From contig NZ_FNEZ01000002.1 of the NCBI RefSeq assembly GCF_900100375.1, positions 744,001 through 808,000 on the forward strand: DNA of 64,000 bases, read 5' to 3'. This DNA comes from Flavobacterium noncentrifugens (lineage in GTDB: Bacteria; Bacteroidota; Bacteroidia; Flavobacteriales; Flavobacteriaceae). The position numbers were made by a program, and so were the translations under genes. The notes under the pieces were generated by a model. That model had not been told where the DNA came from. It did not search any database and was given only the letters and a program-made list of their open reading frames with translations. Positions 1-8,485 of the stretch are shown piece by piece; the stretch's first letter is position 1; the number at the start of each line of letters is the position of its first letter.

Positions 1-1539
1 AGCAAGGACATGCTCGACTGGAAGTTCATCCCGCGTAAATTCCTGCGTCCAGAGCATAAAGTTTATGATGAATTGTGTGCGCCATCCTTATCATTTGTGA
101 ATGACACGATGCTTGTTGTTGGCTCTACGCACACCAAAGAATTCCCGATCTGGATGAGTACCGATCCGTCGAAAGACAGCTGGAAGGAACTCGTCCACAA
201 ATCCGAAGCTGGTGCCTGGGATCCGCAAATTTTCTGGGATAAGGAAAAGGACGAAGTGTATGAATATTATGGTTCGAGCAATACGTATCCGTTGCATGTT
301 GTGAAATTAAACCGCAAAACTTTCCAGCCCGAAGGCGAAGTGTTTGATATTTTATCATTGAATGACGAAGAGCATGGCTGGGAACGTTTTGGCGAAAACA
401 ACGACAATACGTTTTTGCAGCCGTTTACCGAAGGTTCGTTCATGACCAAATACAACAACAAATATTACCTGCAATATGGCGCGCCGGGGACTGAGTTCAG
501 CGGTTATGCCGATGGTGTTTATGTGGGAGACAGCGCAGTCGGGCCATTTGAATACCAATCTTTCAATCCGTTTTCGTATAAGCCTGGCGGATTTGCAAGA
601 GGTGCGGGGCATGGTGCGACTTATCAGGACAACGATAACGATTACTGGCATGTTTCGACAATCGGGATTTGCGTGAAGAACAATTTCGAACGAAGGATCG
701 GCATCTGGCCGGCCGGATTTGACAAAGACGGAATTTTATACTCCAACACCGCTTACGGCGATTATCCAACGTTTTTGCCTTCGCAGAAAAAAGGGCATCT
801 TGCTCCGAGTTTTTCTGGTTGGATGTTGCTGAATTACAACAAACCGGTTCAGGTTTCGTCAACGCTTGGTGGATTCCATGCAAATTTTGCAGTCAATGAA
901 GACATTAAAACCTATTGGTCGGCGAAAACTTCAAACAAAGGCGAATTTCTGGTTTCGGATCTTGGCGAAAAAAGTACGATCAACGCCATTCAGATTAATT
1001 ATGCCGATCAGGATGCAGAAATCATGGGAAAGCCAGATTCGACTACTGGGCATAAATACATCTTATACATTTCCGATGACAGTAAAAACTGGAAAATGTT
1101 GACAGACAAATCCAAAAATACCAAAGATGTTCCGCATGATTACATTGAATTTGAAAAACCGGCTTCGGGACGTTTTGTGAAAATTGAGAACATTGCGATG
1201 CCAACAGGGAAATTTGCAATTTCAGGTTTTCGGGTTTTTGGGAAAGGCTCAGGAAATAAACCCGAAGCCGTTCAGAATTTTGTTCCATTGCGAACCGAGA
1301 AAAAGAAAAAAGGCGAGCGCAGGAATGTCTGGTTCAAATGGGCGCAGAATCCGGCAGCCGATGGATATGTGATCTACTTCGGTAAATTTCCTGATAAAAT
1401 GTACGGATCGATCATGGTTTATGGAAAGAATGAATATTATTTCAACGGATTGGATCGTTCGGACACGTATTATTTCCAGATTGAAGCGTTTAACAACAAT
1501 GGTATCGGACCAAAATCTGAAATCAAAAAGTCGGAATAA
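1..1539 (+). CDS. GH43-like glycoside hydrolase with F5/8C and Fn3 modules (5' partial)
   Basis: The reading frame is open to the left edge (S-K-D precede the first Met at base 10), so the N-terminus and any signal peptide are missing. The first ~270 visible residues look like a five-bladed beta-propeller of the GH43/GH117 type, with blade motifs such as AWDPQIFWD and YYLQYGAPGTEFSGYADG. Residues ~285-415 look like a discoidin (F5/8 type C) carbohydrate-binding module (HKYILYISDDSKNWKML). Residues ~425-505 look like a fibronectin type III domain, ending at the stop. Such proteins are exported exo-glycosidases acting on plant or algal polysaccharides. The sugar transporter gene downstream fits a saccharide-utilisation locus whose other genes would lie to the left. 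The exact family and substrate cannot be read from this part. Confidence 0.75.
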   Translation, partial: SKDMLDWKFIPRKFLRPEHKVYDELCAPSLSFVNDTMLVVGSTHTKEFPIWMSTDPSKDSWKELVHKSEAGAWDPQIFWDKEKDEVYEYYGSSNTYPLHVVKLNRKTFQPEGEVFDILSLNDEEHGWERFGENNDNTFLQPFTEGSFMTKYNNKYYLQYGAPGTEFSGYADGVYVGDSAVGPFEYQSFNPFSYKPGGFARGAGHGATYQDNDNDYWHVSTIGICVKNNFERRIGIWPAGFDKDGILYSNTAYGDYPTFLPSQKKGHLAPSFSGWMLLNYNKPVQVSSTLGGFHANFAVNEDIKTYWSAKTSNKGEFLVSDLGEKSTINAIQINYADQDAEIMGKPDSTTGHKYILYISDDSKNWKMLTDKSKNTKDVPHDYIEFEKPASGRFVKIENIAMPTGKFAISGFRVFGKGSGNKPEAVQNFVPLRTEKKKKGERRNVWFKWAQNPAADGYVIYFGKFPDKMYGSIMVYGKNEYYFNGLDRSDTYYFQIEAFNNNGIGPKSEIKKSE

Positions 1540-1731
1540 AAACAATACGCAAACGATGTAATTTTCGTAAAATTCGGTTTATGAAATCGTTTTCGTTAAT
1601 AAGTAAGTCAGTTACAACAACAGGATAAATGCATATAAATGTATATTTATCAAAATTTTTAGCAGTTTTTTGCAAACTGTTGATTTTTAGCATCAAAATA
1701 AACAACAATTAACCAAACTAAAACTAAATTC

Positions 1732-3168
1732 ATGAGTTCAGAAAATTTACAAACCAAATGGGCACAGTTTATCCCATTAGTCACGGTGTTCTTCTTTTGG
1801 GGATTTGTCGCAGCGAGCAACGACATCCTGATTCCCGTTTTCAAAAAAGCATTTGATTTATCGCAAGGGCAGAGCCAGTTGGTTTCGGTGGCATTTTATG
1901 TCGCTTACACTGTCGGGTCGTTATTGTACATGCTGGTTTCGCATTTGACGAAAGGCGACATCATCAACAGGATCGGATACAAAAACAGCCTTGCACTTGG
2001 ATTGTCAATTTCTGCACTCGGAACTTTATTGTTTTATCCTGCGGCAAACAACGCTTCATTTCCATTGATGTTGTCTGGATTGTTTATAGTCGGACTTGGG
2101 TTTTCATTGCAGCAAACCGTTGCGAATCCATTGGCAATTGCACTTGGGCCAATTTCTACTGGTTCGCAGCGTTTAATCATGGCGGGTGGAATCAACAATT
2201 TCGGAACTACGATCGGGCCGCTGATCGTGAGTTATGCCATCTTCGGATCGGCATCTTCTGCAAATACGGATGCCAGCATTGAAAGCGTAAAAATTCCATA
2301 TTTGATCTTAGGCTGTGCATTTCTTGCTGTTGCCGTTTTATTGAAAATGTCATCTATTGAAGATCGTGTAGTAAGTGATGACATTGTTGTGGAAGACGTT
2401 ACTGTTAAAACAAAATCGGCTTTGCATTATCCGCAATTGGTTTTGGGAATGATTGCTATTTTCGTTTACGTTGGTGTGGAAGTATCAACTGCGAGTAATT
2501 TACCAGCTTATTTAGAGAAAAATTTAGGTTTCCTGACCAAAGATGTTGCGCCTTATGTTTCGTTGTATTGGGCGAGTTTGATGATCGGGCGTTGGACAGG
2601 AGCTGTTGAAGTTTTCACAGATAATGTATCCAAGCAAAGAATCCTGAAATTCATTTTGCCATATTTGGCATTTGCTGTTTTTCTCGGAGTAAATGCATTG
2701 GCTCAACACGATCTTGCACCATTTTATGTATATGCATTAATCATTTTAGTGTTGATTGCAGCCGATTTATTGAGCAAAGGAAATCCTGCAAAAATGTTAC
2801 TGCTTTTCTCAGGATTGGGAATTTTAGCTCTGATTATCGGAATGTCAACTGAAGGCATGGTTAGCGTGTATGCATTTACCAGTGTCGGTTTGTTTTGCAG
2901 TACGCTATGGCCTTGCATCTTTACGCTTGCAATCAGCGGACTTGGAAAAAGCACGAACCAAGGCAGCAATCTATTGATCATGATGATTATGGGCGGTGGA
3001 ATCGTAAGCTGGCTTCAGGGTATGGTTGCCGATGCGACTTCGATCCATTTCAGTTATATCGTTGGTGTGGTTTGTTTCGCGTATTTGGCATTCTATGCAT
3101 GGAAAGTCAGCGGAATTTTAAAAAGCCAGGGCATCTCATTCGACAAGCAAGTGGGCGGCGGACATTAA
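1732..3168 (+). CDS. Sugar MFS transporter, FucP/GluP-like
   Basis: This 478-residue polytopic membrane protein has about 12 hydrophobic segments. Its N-terminal stretch (VFFFWGFVAASNDILIPVFK) is typical of the FucP / glucose-galactose:H+ symporter branch of the major facilitator superfamily. It would import a monosaccharide across the inner membrane by proton symport. A longer hydrophilic stretch near residues 205-235 fits the central loop between the two six-helix halves. It follows the GH43-like gene by ~190 bases on the same strand, so it may import the sugar that enzyme releases; this is inferred from position only. A terminator follows directly, so this gene probably ends the unit. The substrate is not determined. 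Confidence 0.85.
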   Translation: MSSENLQTKWAQFIPLVTVFFFWGFVAASNDILIPVFKKAFDLSQGQSQLVSVAFYVAYTVGSLLYMLVSHLTKGDIINRIGYKNSLALGLSISALGTLLFYPAANNASFPLMLSGLFIVGLGFSLQQTVANPLAIALGPISTGSQRLIMAGGINNFGTTIGPLIVSYAIFGSASSANTDASIESVKIPYLILGCAFLAVAVLLKMSSIEDRVVSDDIVVEDVTVKTKSALHYPQLVLGMIAIFVYVGVEVSTASNLPAYLEKNLGFLTKDVAPYVSLYWASLMIGRWTGAVEVFTDNVSKQRILKFILPYLAFAVFLGVNALAQHDLAPFYVYALIILVLIAADLLSKGNPAKMLLLFSGLGILALIIGMSTEGMVSVYAFTSVGLFCSTLWPCIFTLAISGLGKSTNQGSNLLIMMIMGGGIVSWLQGMVADATSIHFSYIVGVVCFAYLAFYAWKVSGILKSQGISFDKQVGGGH

Positions 3169-3189
3169 TCCGAAACCAAATAAATAATT

Positions 3190-3220
3190 CAAAACCCGAT
3201 TTCACAAGTCGGGTTTTTTG
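3190..3220 (+). terminator. Intrinsic terminator after the sugar transporter
   Basis: AAAACCCGA and TCGGGTTTT form a stem around a short loop (TTTCACAAG), followed by a T run. It lies about 20 bases after the transporter stop codon. Confidence 0.8.
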
Positions 3221-3278
3221 TGTTTTTTAATCAAAATATATCCTTTAAATTTACGGGCTAAACCCAATCAAATCCGCT

Positions 3279-4652
3279 ATGAAAAAACTTCCGCTGTTGT
3301 TTCTACTTTCAGCATTTTCGCTTTCTGCACAGTCAAATGACGAGCAGGTTTTAAAAGACATCTACAAATTATCGTTAACCAATGCAAAGTGCTATTCATG
3401 GCTAGACGATTTGTCAAACAAAATTGGCCCGCGTTTATCAGGATCCGAAAATGCCCAGAAAGCTGTTGAATACACCAAAAAACAACTTGAAACTTTAGGA
3501 TTGGACAAAGTCTACTTACAGGAATTGATGGTTCCAAAATGGGTGCGTGGCGAAAAAGAAACCGCATCCATCCAGGATGGAAAAACCAAAACCAATGTGC
3601 CTGTATGCGCACTCGGAATGTCAATAGCCACTTCTAAAAAAGGGCTTACCGCCAATGTGATCGAAGTGCATGGCATCAAGGAACTGGCTGAACTCGGAGA
3701 AGATAAAATTAAAGGCAAGATCGTTTTTTACAACCGCCCGATGGATCCGGAAAACATTGAAACTTTCAGATCTTACGGAGGCTGTGTCGACCAAAGATTT
3801 GCAGGTGCGAAAGAAGCGGCTAAGTTTGGAGCCGTTGGTGTCATTGTTCGATCAATGAATCTTCGACTTGACGATTTGCCGCATACGGGAACGATGTCTT
3901 ATGGTGATCTGCCGAAAGGGGAATACATTCCGGCAGCTGCAATCAGTACAAACGGCGCGGAACTGTTGAGTAAAACATTGGCTAAAAATCCCGACACCAA
4001 ATTTTTCCTGAAGCAATCCTGTGAGCAATTTGAAGATGTCGTTTCGTACAATGTAGTTGGACAAATTGAAGGCAGCGAACATCCAGAACGCATTATGACT
4101 GTTGGCGGACATCTTGATTCCTGGGACTTGGCCGACGGTTCGCATGATGATGGTGCCGGAGTGGTGCAGGGAATGGAAGTGATGCACATTCTCAGGCAAT
4201 TGAATTACCGTCCGAAAAATACCCTGCGCGTGGTGCTTTTCATGAATGAGGAAAATGGCGGGCGCGGCGGAGACAAATACAATGAACTGGCACAAACCAA
4301 TAATGAAAACCATATTTTTGCTTTGGAAAGTGATTCTGGCGGATTCAGCCCAAGGGGTTTTAGTTTTGAATGCAACGACGCGAATTTGAAGAAAATGCAA
4401 AGCTTTACAGCTTTATTCGAACCGTATCTGATCCACAGTTTTGTGAAAGGGCATGGCGGTTCAGACATCAGCCCGCTCCAATCGAAAAACATGATCAAAG
4501 CCGGATTAAAACCCGATTCACAACGGTATTTTGATTACCATCATGCGGCAAATGACCGTTTTGACGCGATCAATAAAAGGGAATTGGAACTTGGTGCGGC
4601 AACGATGGCTTCACTGATGTATTTGGTTGATCAGAAGGGAATTGAAGATTAA
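3279..4652 (+). CDS. Secreted M28 family metallopeptidase (PA-domain, carboxypeptidase Q-like)
   Basis: This 457-residue protein begins with a signal peptide (MKKLPLLFLLSAFSLSAQS). A protease-associated (PA) domain occupies roughly residues 110-235, inserted before the catalytic domain. The di-zinc M28 signature is readable: VGGHLDSWD near 278 (His and Asp ligands), DDGAG, the catalytic pair in MNEENGGRGG near 325, the Asp in ESDSGG, and the last His in YHHAANDRFD near 425. It should act in the periplasm or outside the cell as an aminopeptidase or carboxypeptidase in peptide scavenging. It is flanked by terminators and looks monocistronic. Its stop codon lies at the edge of an AT-rich repeat. 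The protease class is secure; the bond specificity is not. Confidence 0.88.
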   Translation: MKKLPLLFLLSAFSLSAQSNDEQVLKDIYKLSLTNAKCYSWLDDLSNKIGPRLSGSENAQKAVEYTKKQLETLGLDKVYLQELMVPKWVRGEKETASIQDGKTKTNVPVCALGMSIATSKKGLTANVIEVHGIKELAELGEDKIKGKIVFYNRPMDPENIETFRSYGGCVDQRFAGAKEAAKFGAVGVIVRSMNLRLDDLPHTGTMSYGDLPKGEYIPAAAISTNGAELLSKTLAKNPDTKFFLKQSCEQFEDVVSYNVVGQIEGSEHPERIMTVGGHLDSWDLADGSHDDGAGVVQGMEVMHILRQLNYRPKNTLRVVLFMNEENGGRGGDKYNELAQTNNENHIFALESDSGGFSPRGFSFECNDANLKKMQSFTALFEPYLIHSFVKGHGGSDISPLQSKNMIKAGLKPDSQRYFDYHHAANDRFDAINKRELELGAATMASLMYLVDQKGIED

Positions 4653-4682
4653 TTGATAATGGACAATTAATATTTGATAATG
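4650..4682 (+). repeat. AATTGATAAT-type AT-rich repeat at a gene end
   Basis: TAATTGATAATGGACAATTA followed by TTTGATAATG starts at the stop codon of the M28 peptidase. The same words recur at 12704, 12829, 48491, 53186 and 55018. Confidence 0.6.
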
Positions 4683-4712
4683 AAAAAGGCTTACTTACGT
4701 AAGCCTTTTTTT
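4683..4712 (+). terminator. Intrinsic terminator after the M28 peptidase
   Basis: AAAAAGGCTTAC and GTAAGCCTTTTTTTT form a strong hairpin with a long T run. Because A runs flank the other side, it could also serve the convergent gene ending at 4743. Confidence 0.85.
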
Positions 4713-4742
4713 TAGATCTTGTGTCTTGATTCTATTTTCTGA

Positions 4743-5030
4743 TTACTTTTTTGCTGCTTCTTTATTTTCTTTGTAGCGCATGTCCGGAGTTCCGTCTTTT
4801 TTGGTGACTACGGTTTTTTTGGTTTTGTAGCGCTTGTCTGGCGTGCCGTCTTTTTTGAGGACTACTTTTGATTCTGTAGTCGTTTTTGTTTTGGCATCGG
4901 CTGCTTTGCCTTCGGCTTTTACTTTGGTTTTAGTTTCCGTTTTCTTAACCGTTTTAGTTGCAACTTCTTGTGCTGAAACCATCATGGAGAATCCCAAAAC
5001 GGCAATCAGTGATAAAATTAAATTTTTCAT
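4743..5030 (-). CDS. Small secreted protein with KDGTPDxRYK repeats
   Basis: This 95-residue protein starts with a signal peptide (MKNLILSLIAVLGFSMMVSA), followed by a Lys/Thr-rich low-complexity stretch (KTVKKTETKTKVKAEGKAAD). It ends in two copies of K-K-D-G-T-P-D-K/M-R-Y-K. The mature protein is very basic and probably unstructured, and is exported to the periplasm or surface. I do not recognise a characterised family; similar short repeats are, to my knowledge, seen in other Bacteroidota secreted proteins. It is divergent from the lipoprotein gene at 5198 and convergent with the M28 peptidase. The repeat could bind a polymer or metal, but nothing here proves it. Confidence 0.7.
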   Translation of the reverse strand: MKNLILSLIAVLGFSMMVSAQEVATKTVKKTETKTKVKAEGKAADAKTKTTTESKVVLKKDGTPDKRYKTKKTVVTKKDGTPDMRYKENKEAAKK

Positions 5031-5140
5031 GACAAATGGTTTTTCTGATTAGAATACTAATGTACAAAAATTAGGTTATTATGTTAAATTCGGATGCTTA
5101 AAAAATGCTTAATTATTTCATTAAGAGTTAACATTTAAGT

Positions 5141-5172
5141 TTTGGATTTGCGCCCATCGGATAGTATCTTTA
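5141..5172 (+). promoter_or_regulatory. Bacteroidota-type promoter for the lipoprotein gene at 5198
   Basis: TTTG at 5141-5144 is separated by 20 bases from TATCTTTA at 5165-5172, a one-mismatch TAnnTTTG -7 element. Transcription would start near 5179, giving a leader of about 20 bases. Confidence 0.5.
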
Positions 5173-5197
5173 ACCAAAATGAAAACCCAAATTTAAA

Positions 5198-5584
5198 ATG
5201 AAATCACACATCCAGAATTTAGCCATGATGTCGGCCGTCATTGCATTTGCAAGCTGCAATACGGCAAAAACCGATGCCAAACCTGAAATACAAACCGAAA
5301 CAACAGTTTCCGAAACCGACACGGCAACAGCCATAACCGAAGAGCCAAAAGCAGAAACAAAATCGGTTGAAGGAAAAGTCCAGGAAATTCAAAATGGCAA
5401 AGATGGGTACACGGCTAAAATAGAAACCGCTGATAAAGAAATTTACTTCGTTACGATCAGCCATTCAAATTTAAAAGACCATACACAATATAAAAGTGTG
5501 AAAGTGGGCGAAACATTAAAAGTATCAGGCGATTCCTGGAAAGCAGATACAGAAAACCACATTACCGTTCGCGAAATACAATAA
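5198..5584 (+). CDS. Small lipoprotein, unknown function
   Basis: The protein has 128 residues. The N-terminus is a lipoprotein signal with a cysteine at position ~20 (VIAFASC). A Thr/Glu-rich linker of about 35 residues follows, then a small beta-rich domain (~55-128: VEGKVQEIQNGKDGYTAKIE... VKVGETLKVSGDSW) that resembles an OB-fold or NfeD-like barrel in its strand pattern. It is probably anchored in the outer or inner membrane facing the periplasm. It has its own promoter and terminator. No family name can be supported. Confidence 0.7.
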   Translation: MKSHIQNLAMMSAVIAFASCNTAKTDAKPEIQTETTVSETDTATAITEEPKAETKSVEGKVQEIQNGKDGYTAKIETADKEIYFVTISHSNLKDHTQYKSVKVGETLKVSGDSWKADTENHITVREIQ

Positions 5585-5597
5585 GATCTTTCAAATA

Positions 5598-5635
5598 AAA
5601 AAGACTTTCCATCTCAAAACGGAAAGCCTTTTTTT
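5598..5635 (+). terminator. Bidirectional terminator between convergent genes
   Basis: AAAAAAGACTTTCC pairs with GGAAAGCCTTTTTTT with one mismatch. A and T runs lie on both sides, so it can end both the lipoprotein gene and the gene ending at 5650. Confidence 0.75.
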
Positions 5636-5649
5636 ATGAAATGTAATTT

Positions 5650-6516
5650 TTAAACCCTGAAAATCCCGCCTACAGAAAGAATGCGCTGTAAATAGTAAAA
5701 ATGCTGTGAAGCACTATCGGCATTCATATAAGTGGTCTTGATGTCATTCATGTTGATGTAACCGCCTTTGATTTCGCCCTGAACGTAAAAGTATTTCAGG
5801 AATGTAATGTTCAAAGCCGCTTTCGCAGACAATCCGTAACCCGAAACATGAAATTCATCATGTCGTTCACGGCCCATCAATTTTGTATTGGTCTTTGGAT
5901 ACAAAACCCCGGCGCCCAATCCTTCAGAGATATTGATCTGGATCTTATCGGTGTTGCCAATGGTAAACAATTTAGAAATGTCGTCGTGGCGTGCAAATTC
6001 GGCATTCACATAGTTCAGTCCGTCTGTGTGTTCGTACGTCAGAAAATCCTCAGTCATCTGCGTAGGCGTATGATTGAAAGTCTGGTCAAAACTTTGTCCG
6101 GTCGTAGCCGATGTTTCGTGCGTGTTGATGTAACCAGAAACATTTGCGATTTGGTCCTGTGACATGACATATTTCATGTGGTCCCAACCCACAGAAGCAC
6201 TGTAATGATCTGAAACGTAATAACCCAGCCTGAAATTCGTTTGCGGAATTGTCATCCTTGCCGGATTGATGTAGTCGATGCTGTACCCTTTCGGCTTGTC
6301 GTGCGCCTGCATGTCTTCAACGGTAAAATCATAATTGTCGCCTTTGAAATTTACGTCTGAACGCGAATAACTTTCACGGTTTCCACCCCAGGAAATGTAA
6401 AATTTACCTTTGTTGTGGGCTGTGTATTTTTCCGGAATCTTCGCTTCGTCCTGAGAAAAAGCGTACTGTGAAAACACACAAAAAGTAAGTACAGCCAATA
6501 AAAATGGATATTTCAA
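5650..6516 (-). CDS. Outer-membrane beta-barrel protein, unknown function
   Basis: The protein has 288 residues with a signal peptide (MKYPFLLAVLTFCVFSQYAFSQ). Alternating hydrophobic strands such as QTNFRLGYYVSDHYSASVGWDHMKY and KAALNITFLKYFYVQGEIKGGY are typical of outer-membrane barrels. It ends in ILSVGGIFRV, close to the aromatic C-terminal barrel signature, though the final residue is Val and not Phe. It follows kdsA by 26 bases on the same strand and is likely cotranscribed with it. That places a barrel protein in the same unit as a Kdo (lipopolysaccharide core sugar) enzyme, so a lipopolysaccharide-related role is possible but not shown. Confidence 0.7.
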   Translation of the reverse strand: MKYPFLLAVLTFCVFSQYAFSQDEAKIPEKYTAHNKGKFYISWGGNRESYSRSDVNFKGDNYDFTVEDMQAHDKPKGYSIDYINPARMTIPQTNFRLGYYVSDHYSASVGWDHMKYVMSQDQIANVSGYINTHETSATTGQSFDQTFNHTPTQMTEDFLTYEHTDGLNYVNAEFARHDDISKLFTIGNTDKIQINISEGLGAGVLYPKTNTKLMGRERHDEFHVSGYGLSAKAALNITFLKYFYVQGEIKGGYINMNDIKTTYMNADSASQHFYYLQRILSVGGIFRV

Positions 6517-6542
6517 AATATGGGAGATTAAATGAATACGGA

Positions 6543-7361
6543 TTAAAAAGTGTTGATCGTCTTGCGGATCGCAACCAGCCTGGTCATTAATCCTTCAAAA
6601 TAATCAAGATGCAGCATGTTCGCGCCGTCGCTTTTCGCATGTGCCGGATCAAAGTGGGTTTCTATGAAAATTCCGTCAACGCCAACAGCAATTCCGGCCT
6701 TGGCAATCGTTTCGATCATGTCTGGTCTTCCGCCAGTAACACCTGCAGTCTGGTTGGGTTGCTGAAGCGAATGCGTGACGTCTAAAACTGTCGTTGCGTA
6801 ATTTTGCATCGTTGGAATCCCGCGAAAATCAACGATCATATCCTGGTAGCCAAACATACTTCCGCGATCAGTAACCATGACGTTTTCGTTGTTGCAGTCG
6901 AGCACTTTCTGAACGGCGTGCTTCATGCTTTCCGGACTCATAAATTGTCCTTTTTTGAGGTTTACGGTGCGTCCGGTATTGGCAGCAGCGATCACCAAAT
7001 CGGTTTGGCGTACTAAAAATGCAGGAATTTGCAACACATCAACATATTGCGCCGCCATTTCTGCATCTTCATTGGTATGGATGTCAGTGACTGTTGGGAT
7101 GTGAAAAGTTTCAGAGACTTTTCTAAGGATTTTCAACGCTTTTTCATCACCGATTCCAGAGAAACTGTCGATTCTCGATCGGTTGGCTTTTTTAAAGGAA
7201 CCTTTGAAAACGTAAGGGATTTGTAGTTTGTCAGTGATGCCGACTAAAGTCTCAGCGATTCTCATTGCCATTTCTTCGCCCTCGATGGCACAAGGTCCGG
7301 CAAGGACAAAAAAGTTGCCGCTATCAGTATTCTTGATTTGCGGAATATGTTGTAAGTTCAT
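6543..7361 (-). CDS. kdsA: 3-deoxy-8-phosphooctulonate synthase (Kdo-8-P synthase)
   Basis: This 272-residue TIM-barrel enzyme condenses phosphoenolpyruvate with D-arabinose 5-phosphate to give Kdo-8-phosphate, for the inner core of lipopolysaccharide, in the cytoplasm. Family signatures include LAGPCAIEGEE near residue 20, FKGSFKKANRSR, TDIHTNEDA, IPAFLVRQTDL, the glycine-rich GRTVNLKKGQFMSP, and RGSMFGY. The length matches the family, and the Met chosen is the first in frame and lies 20 bases after a good -7 element. The outer-membrane barrel gene downstream is probably in the same transcript. Confidence 0.96.
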   Translation of the reverse strand: MNLQHIPQIKNTDSGNFFVLAGPCAIEGEEMAMRIAETLVGITDKLQIPYVFKGSFKKANRSRIDSFSGIGDEKALKILRKVSETFHIPTVTDIHTNEDAEMAAQYVDVLQIPAFLVRQTDLVIAAANTGRTVNLKKGQFMSPESMKHAVQKVLDCNNENVMVTDRGSMFGYQDMIVDFRGIPTMQNYATTVLDVTHSLQQPNQTAGVTGGRPDMIETIAKAGIAVGVDGIFIETHFDPAHAKSDGANMLHLDYFEGLMTRLVAIRKTINTF

Positions 7362-7380
7362 AATGTTGTATTTGACCCGG

Positions 7381-7388
7381 CAAAGGTA
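7381..7388 (-). promoter_or_regulatory. -7 element of the kdsA promoter
   Basis: On the minus strand this reads TACCTTTG, a perfect TAnnTTTG, ending 19 bases before the kdsA start codon. No clear -33 TTTG is visible. Confidence 0.5.
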
Positions 7389-7453
7389 AATGGTTTACGG
7401 ATTTTTTAAGATGATGTTTGAAAATATTTAACTTTTCGATGAAGCGAAGTTAT

Positions 7454-7900
7454 CTATTTGATTTTGAATCCGATTGGACACAACAAGGCGCCTTTTTCAA
7501 AAATATTAAAATACAATTTGACCGGTGTTTTGTTGCCTTCCCACGTAATTTCATAAACATCGAGCAATCCGGCGCCAATATCGTTTCTTTTTGTCGGAAA
7601 CGGGCAGCAGCTTTCGAGTTTGGAATAGGTTAATTTTTCGCCTTTCGGGCCGGTCAGCGCATTCAGGAACCGCTGTTGGTTGATACTTTCGTCTTTTACA
7701 TTCCTGAAAAAGACATTGATCGGATAATCTTGATCGTAGCCGTATTTTTTGTCTTTGGCATATTCTGTTAATACGAAAGTATTGTTGGCCGTTAGTTTCG
7801 GAATCGGCGCGTTCTCATCGATATTTTTAATGGTCGATTTTGTACTGACGCAGGAAATCGAAAGCACAAATAACAGGAGCAAAGCAGTATATTTTTTCAT
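7454..7900 (-). CDS. Conserved lipoprotein, unknown function
   Basis: The protein has 148 residues with a lipoprotein signal (LLLLFVLSISC, Cys near 17). The mature part contains TANNTFVLTEYAKDKKYGYD, NVFFRNVKDES, a CC pair (LESCCPFPTKRN) near residue 107, and a beta-rich end (PVKLYFNIFEKGALLCPIGF). I recall that homologues in this family carry the name '2-dehydro-3-deoxyphosphooctonate aldolase', but nothing here resembles an aldolase and the name probably comes from lying near kdsA. It is 4 bases from the DUF4199 gene upstream and likely shares its transcript. A secreted or periplasmic accessory role is the most that can be inferred. Confidence 0.7.
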   Translation of the reverse strand: MKKYTALLLLFVLSISCVSTKSTIKNIDENAPIPKLTANNTFVLTEYAKDKKYGYDQDYPINVFFRNVKDESINQQRFLNALTGPKGEKLTYSKLESCCPFPTKRNDIGAGLLDVYEITWEGNKTPVKLYFNIFEKGALLCPIGFKIK

Positions 7901-7904
7901 GGTT

Positions 7905-8384
7905 TTATTTTTTGGTTTTAATGACTAACGCGACAATGGCTGATGTTATTACACCCATCGACAAAGCATTTGAAACGCCTTGCAAGATGTAACTGTTGAC
8001 GCTGTAATAGGCTTTCGCCTGTTCTAAAGTCAGCGATTTATTCGCTACAGCGTGCTGGATGAAATTTTCAAAATACTTCGGGCTGATGTAAACAAAAGAA
8101 ACATATTGCACAAGCGGACTCAGCAACGCGATGAAAAACGACAAAATAATCCCCGAAATAAATCCCTGTTTCCAGTCGATGGCATTGTTGTAGAAATTTT
8201 TCTTTTTATCGAGCAAAGCAAAAAAATAAACTGCAACGGCAACGAGCGCAAAAATATTCGAATAGATAAAATATTTGTCAATGTGAACATCGTGCAATCC
8301 GGTGCTTTTTTCAACGATCATCCAAATCAGCGAAGCGATGCTGAAATTGACGGCCCATTTAAACTCAATGGAGAATTTTTTCAT
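7905..8384 (-). CDS. DUF4199-type inner-membrane protein
   Basis: The protein has 159 residues with four hydrophobic segments (around 8-28, 38-56, 72-95 and 130-155). The start at 8384 (MKKFSIEFKWAVNFS) was chosen over an in-frame Met 34 codons upstream, because the extension is not membrane-like and the shorter start fits DUF4199 proteins of Bacteroidota. The motif WKQGFISGIILSF and the amphipathic loop LTLEQAKAYYSVNSYILQG are typical. The function is unknown. It is probably the first gene of a two-gene unit with the lipoprotein ending at 7454 and is divergent from the YeeE gene at 8486. Confidence 0.75.
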   Translation of the reverse strand: MKKFSIEFKWAVNFSIASLIWMIVEKSTGLHDVHIDKYFIYSNIFALVAVAVYFFALLDKKKNFYNNAIDWKQGFISGIILSFFIALLSPLVQYVSFVYISPKYFENFIQHAVANKSLTLEQAKAYYSVNSYILQGVSNALSMGVITSAIVALVIKTKK

Positions 8385-8461
8385 ACAATTTGTTTTACCA
8401 TCCAAAATTAATAGTTTTTTGACTGTTCTGCACAACAAGCCATAAAAATCACAGGAATTGT

Positions 8462-8469
8462 TACTTTTG
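8462..8469 (+). promoter_or_regulatory. -7 element for the YeeE/YedE pair
   Basis: TACTTTTG matches TAnnTTTG exactly. It ends 16 bases before the start codon at 8486, giving a leader of about 10 bases. No -33 TTTG is visible at the usual distance. Confidence 0.4.
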
Positions 8470-8485
8470 TGAAAAATTATTTCCA

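Noticed and set aside
1540..1731. tRNA or small RNA in the gap before the sugar transporter
   Set aside because: No cloverleaf or stable hairpin with conserved parts could be seen, only AT-rich sequence.
3852..4400. Long minus-strand frame opposite the M28 peptidase
   Set aside because: It lies fully antisense to a clear peptidase gene and shows no domain.
7454..7900. Naming this protein an aldolase (Kdo-8-P-related)
   Set aside because: It has no aldolase motif and a lipoprotein signal; the name would only reflect being near kdsA.
8052..8411. 119-codon plus-strand frame opposite DUF4199
   Set aside because: It is a shadow of the DUF4199 gene; the protein has no recognisable features.
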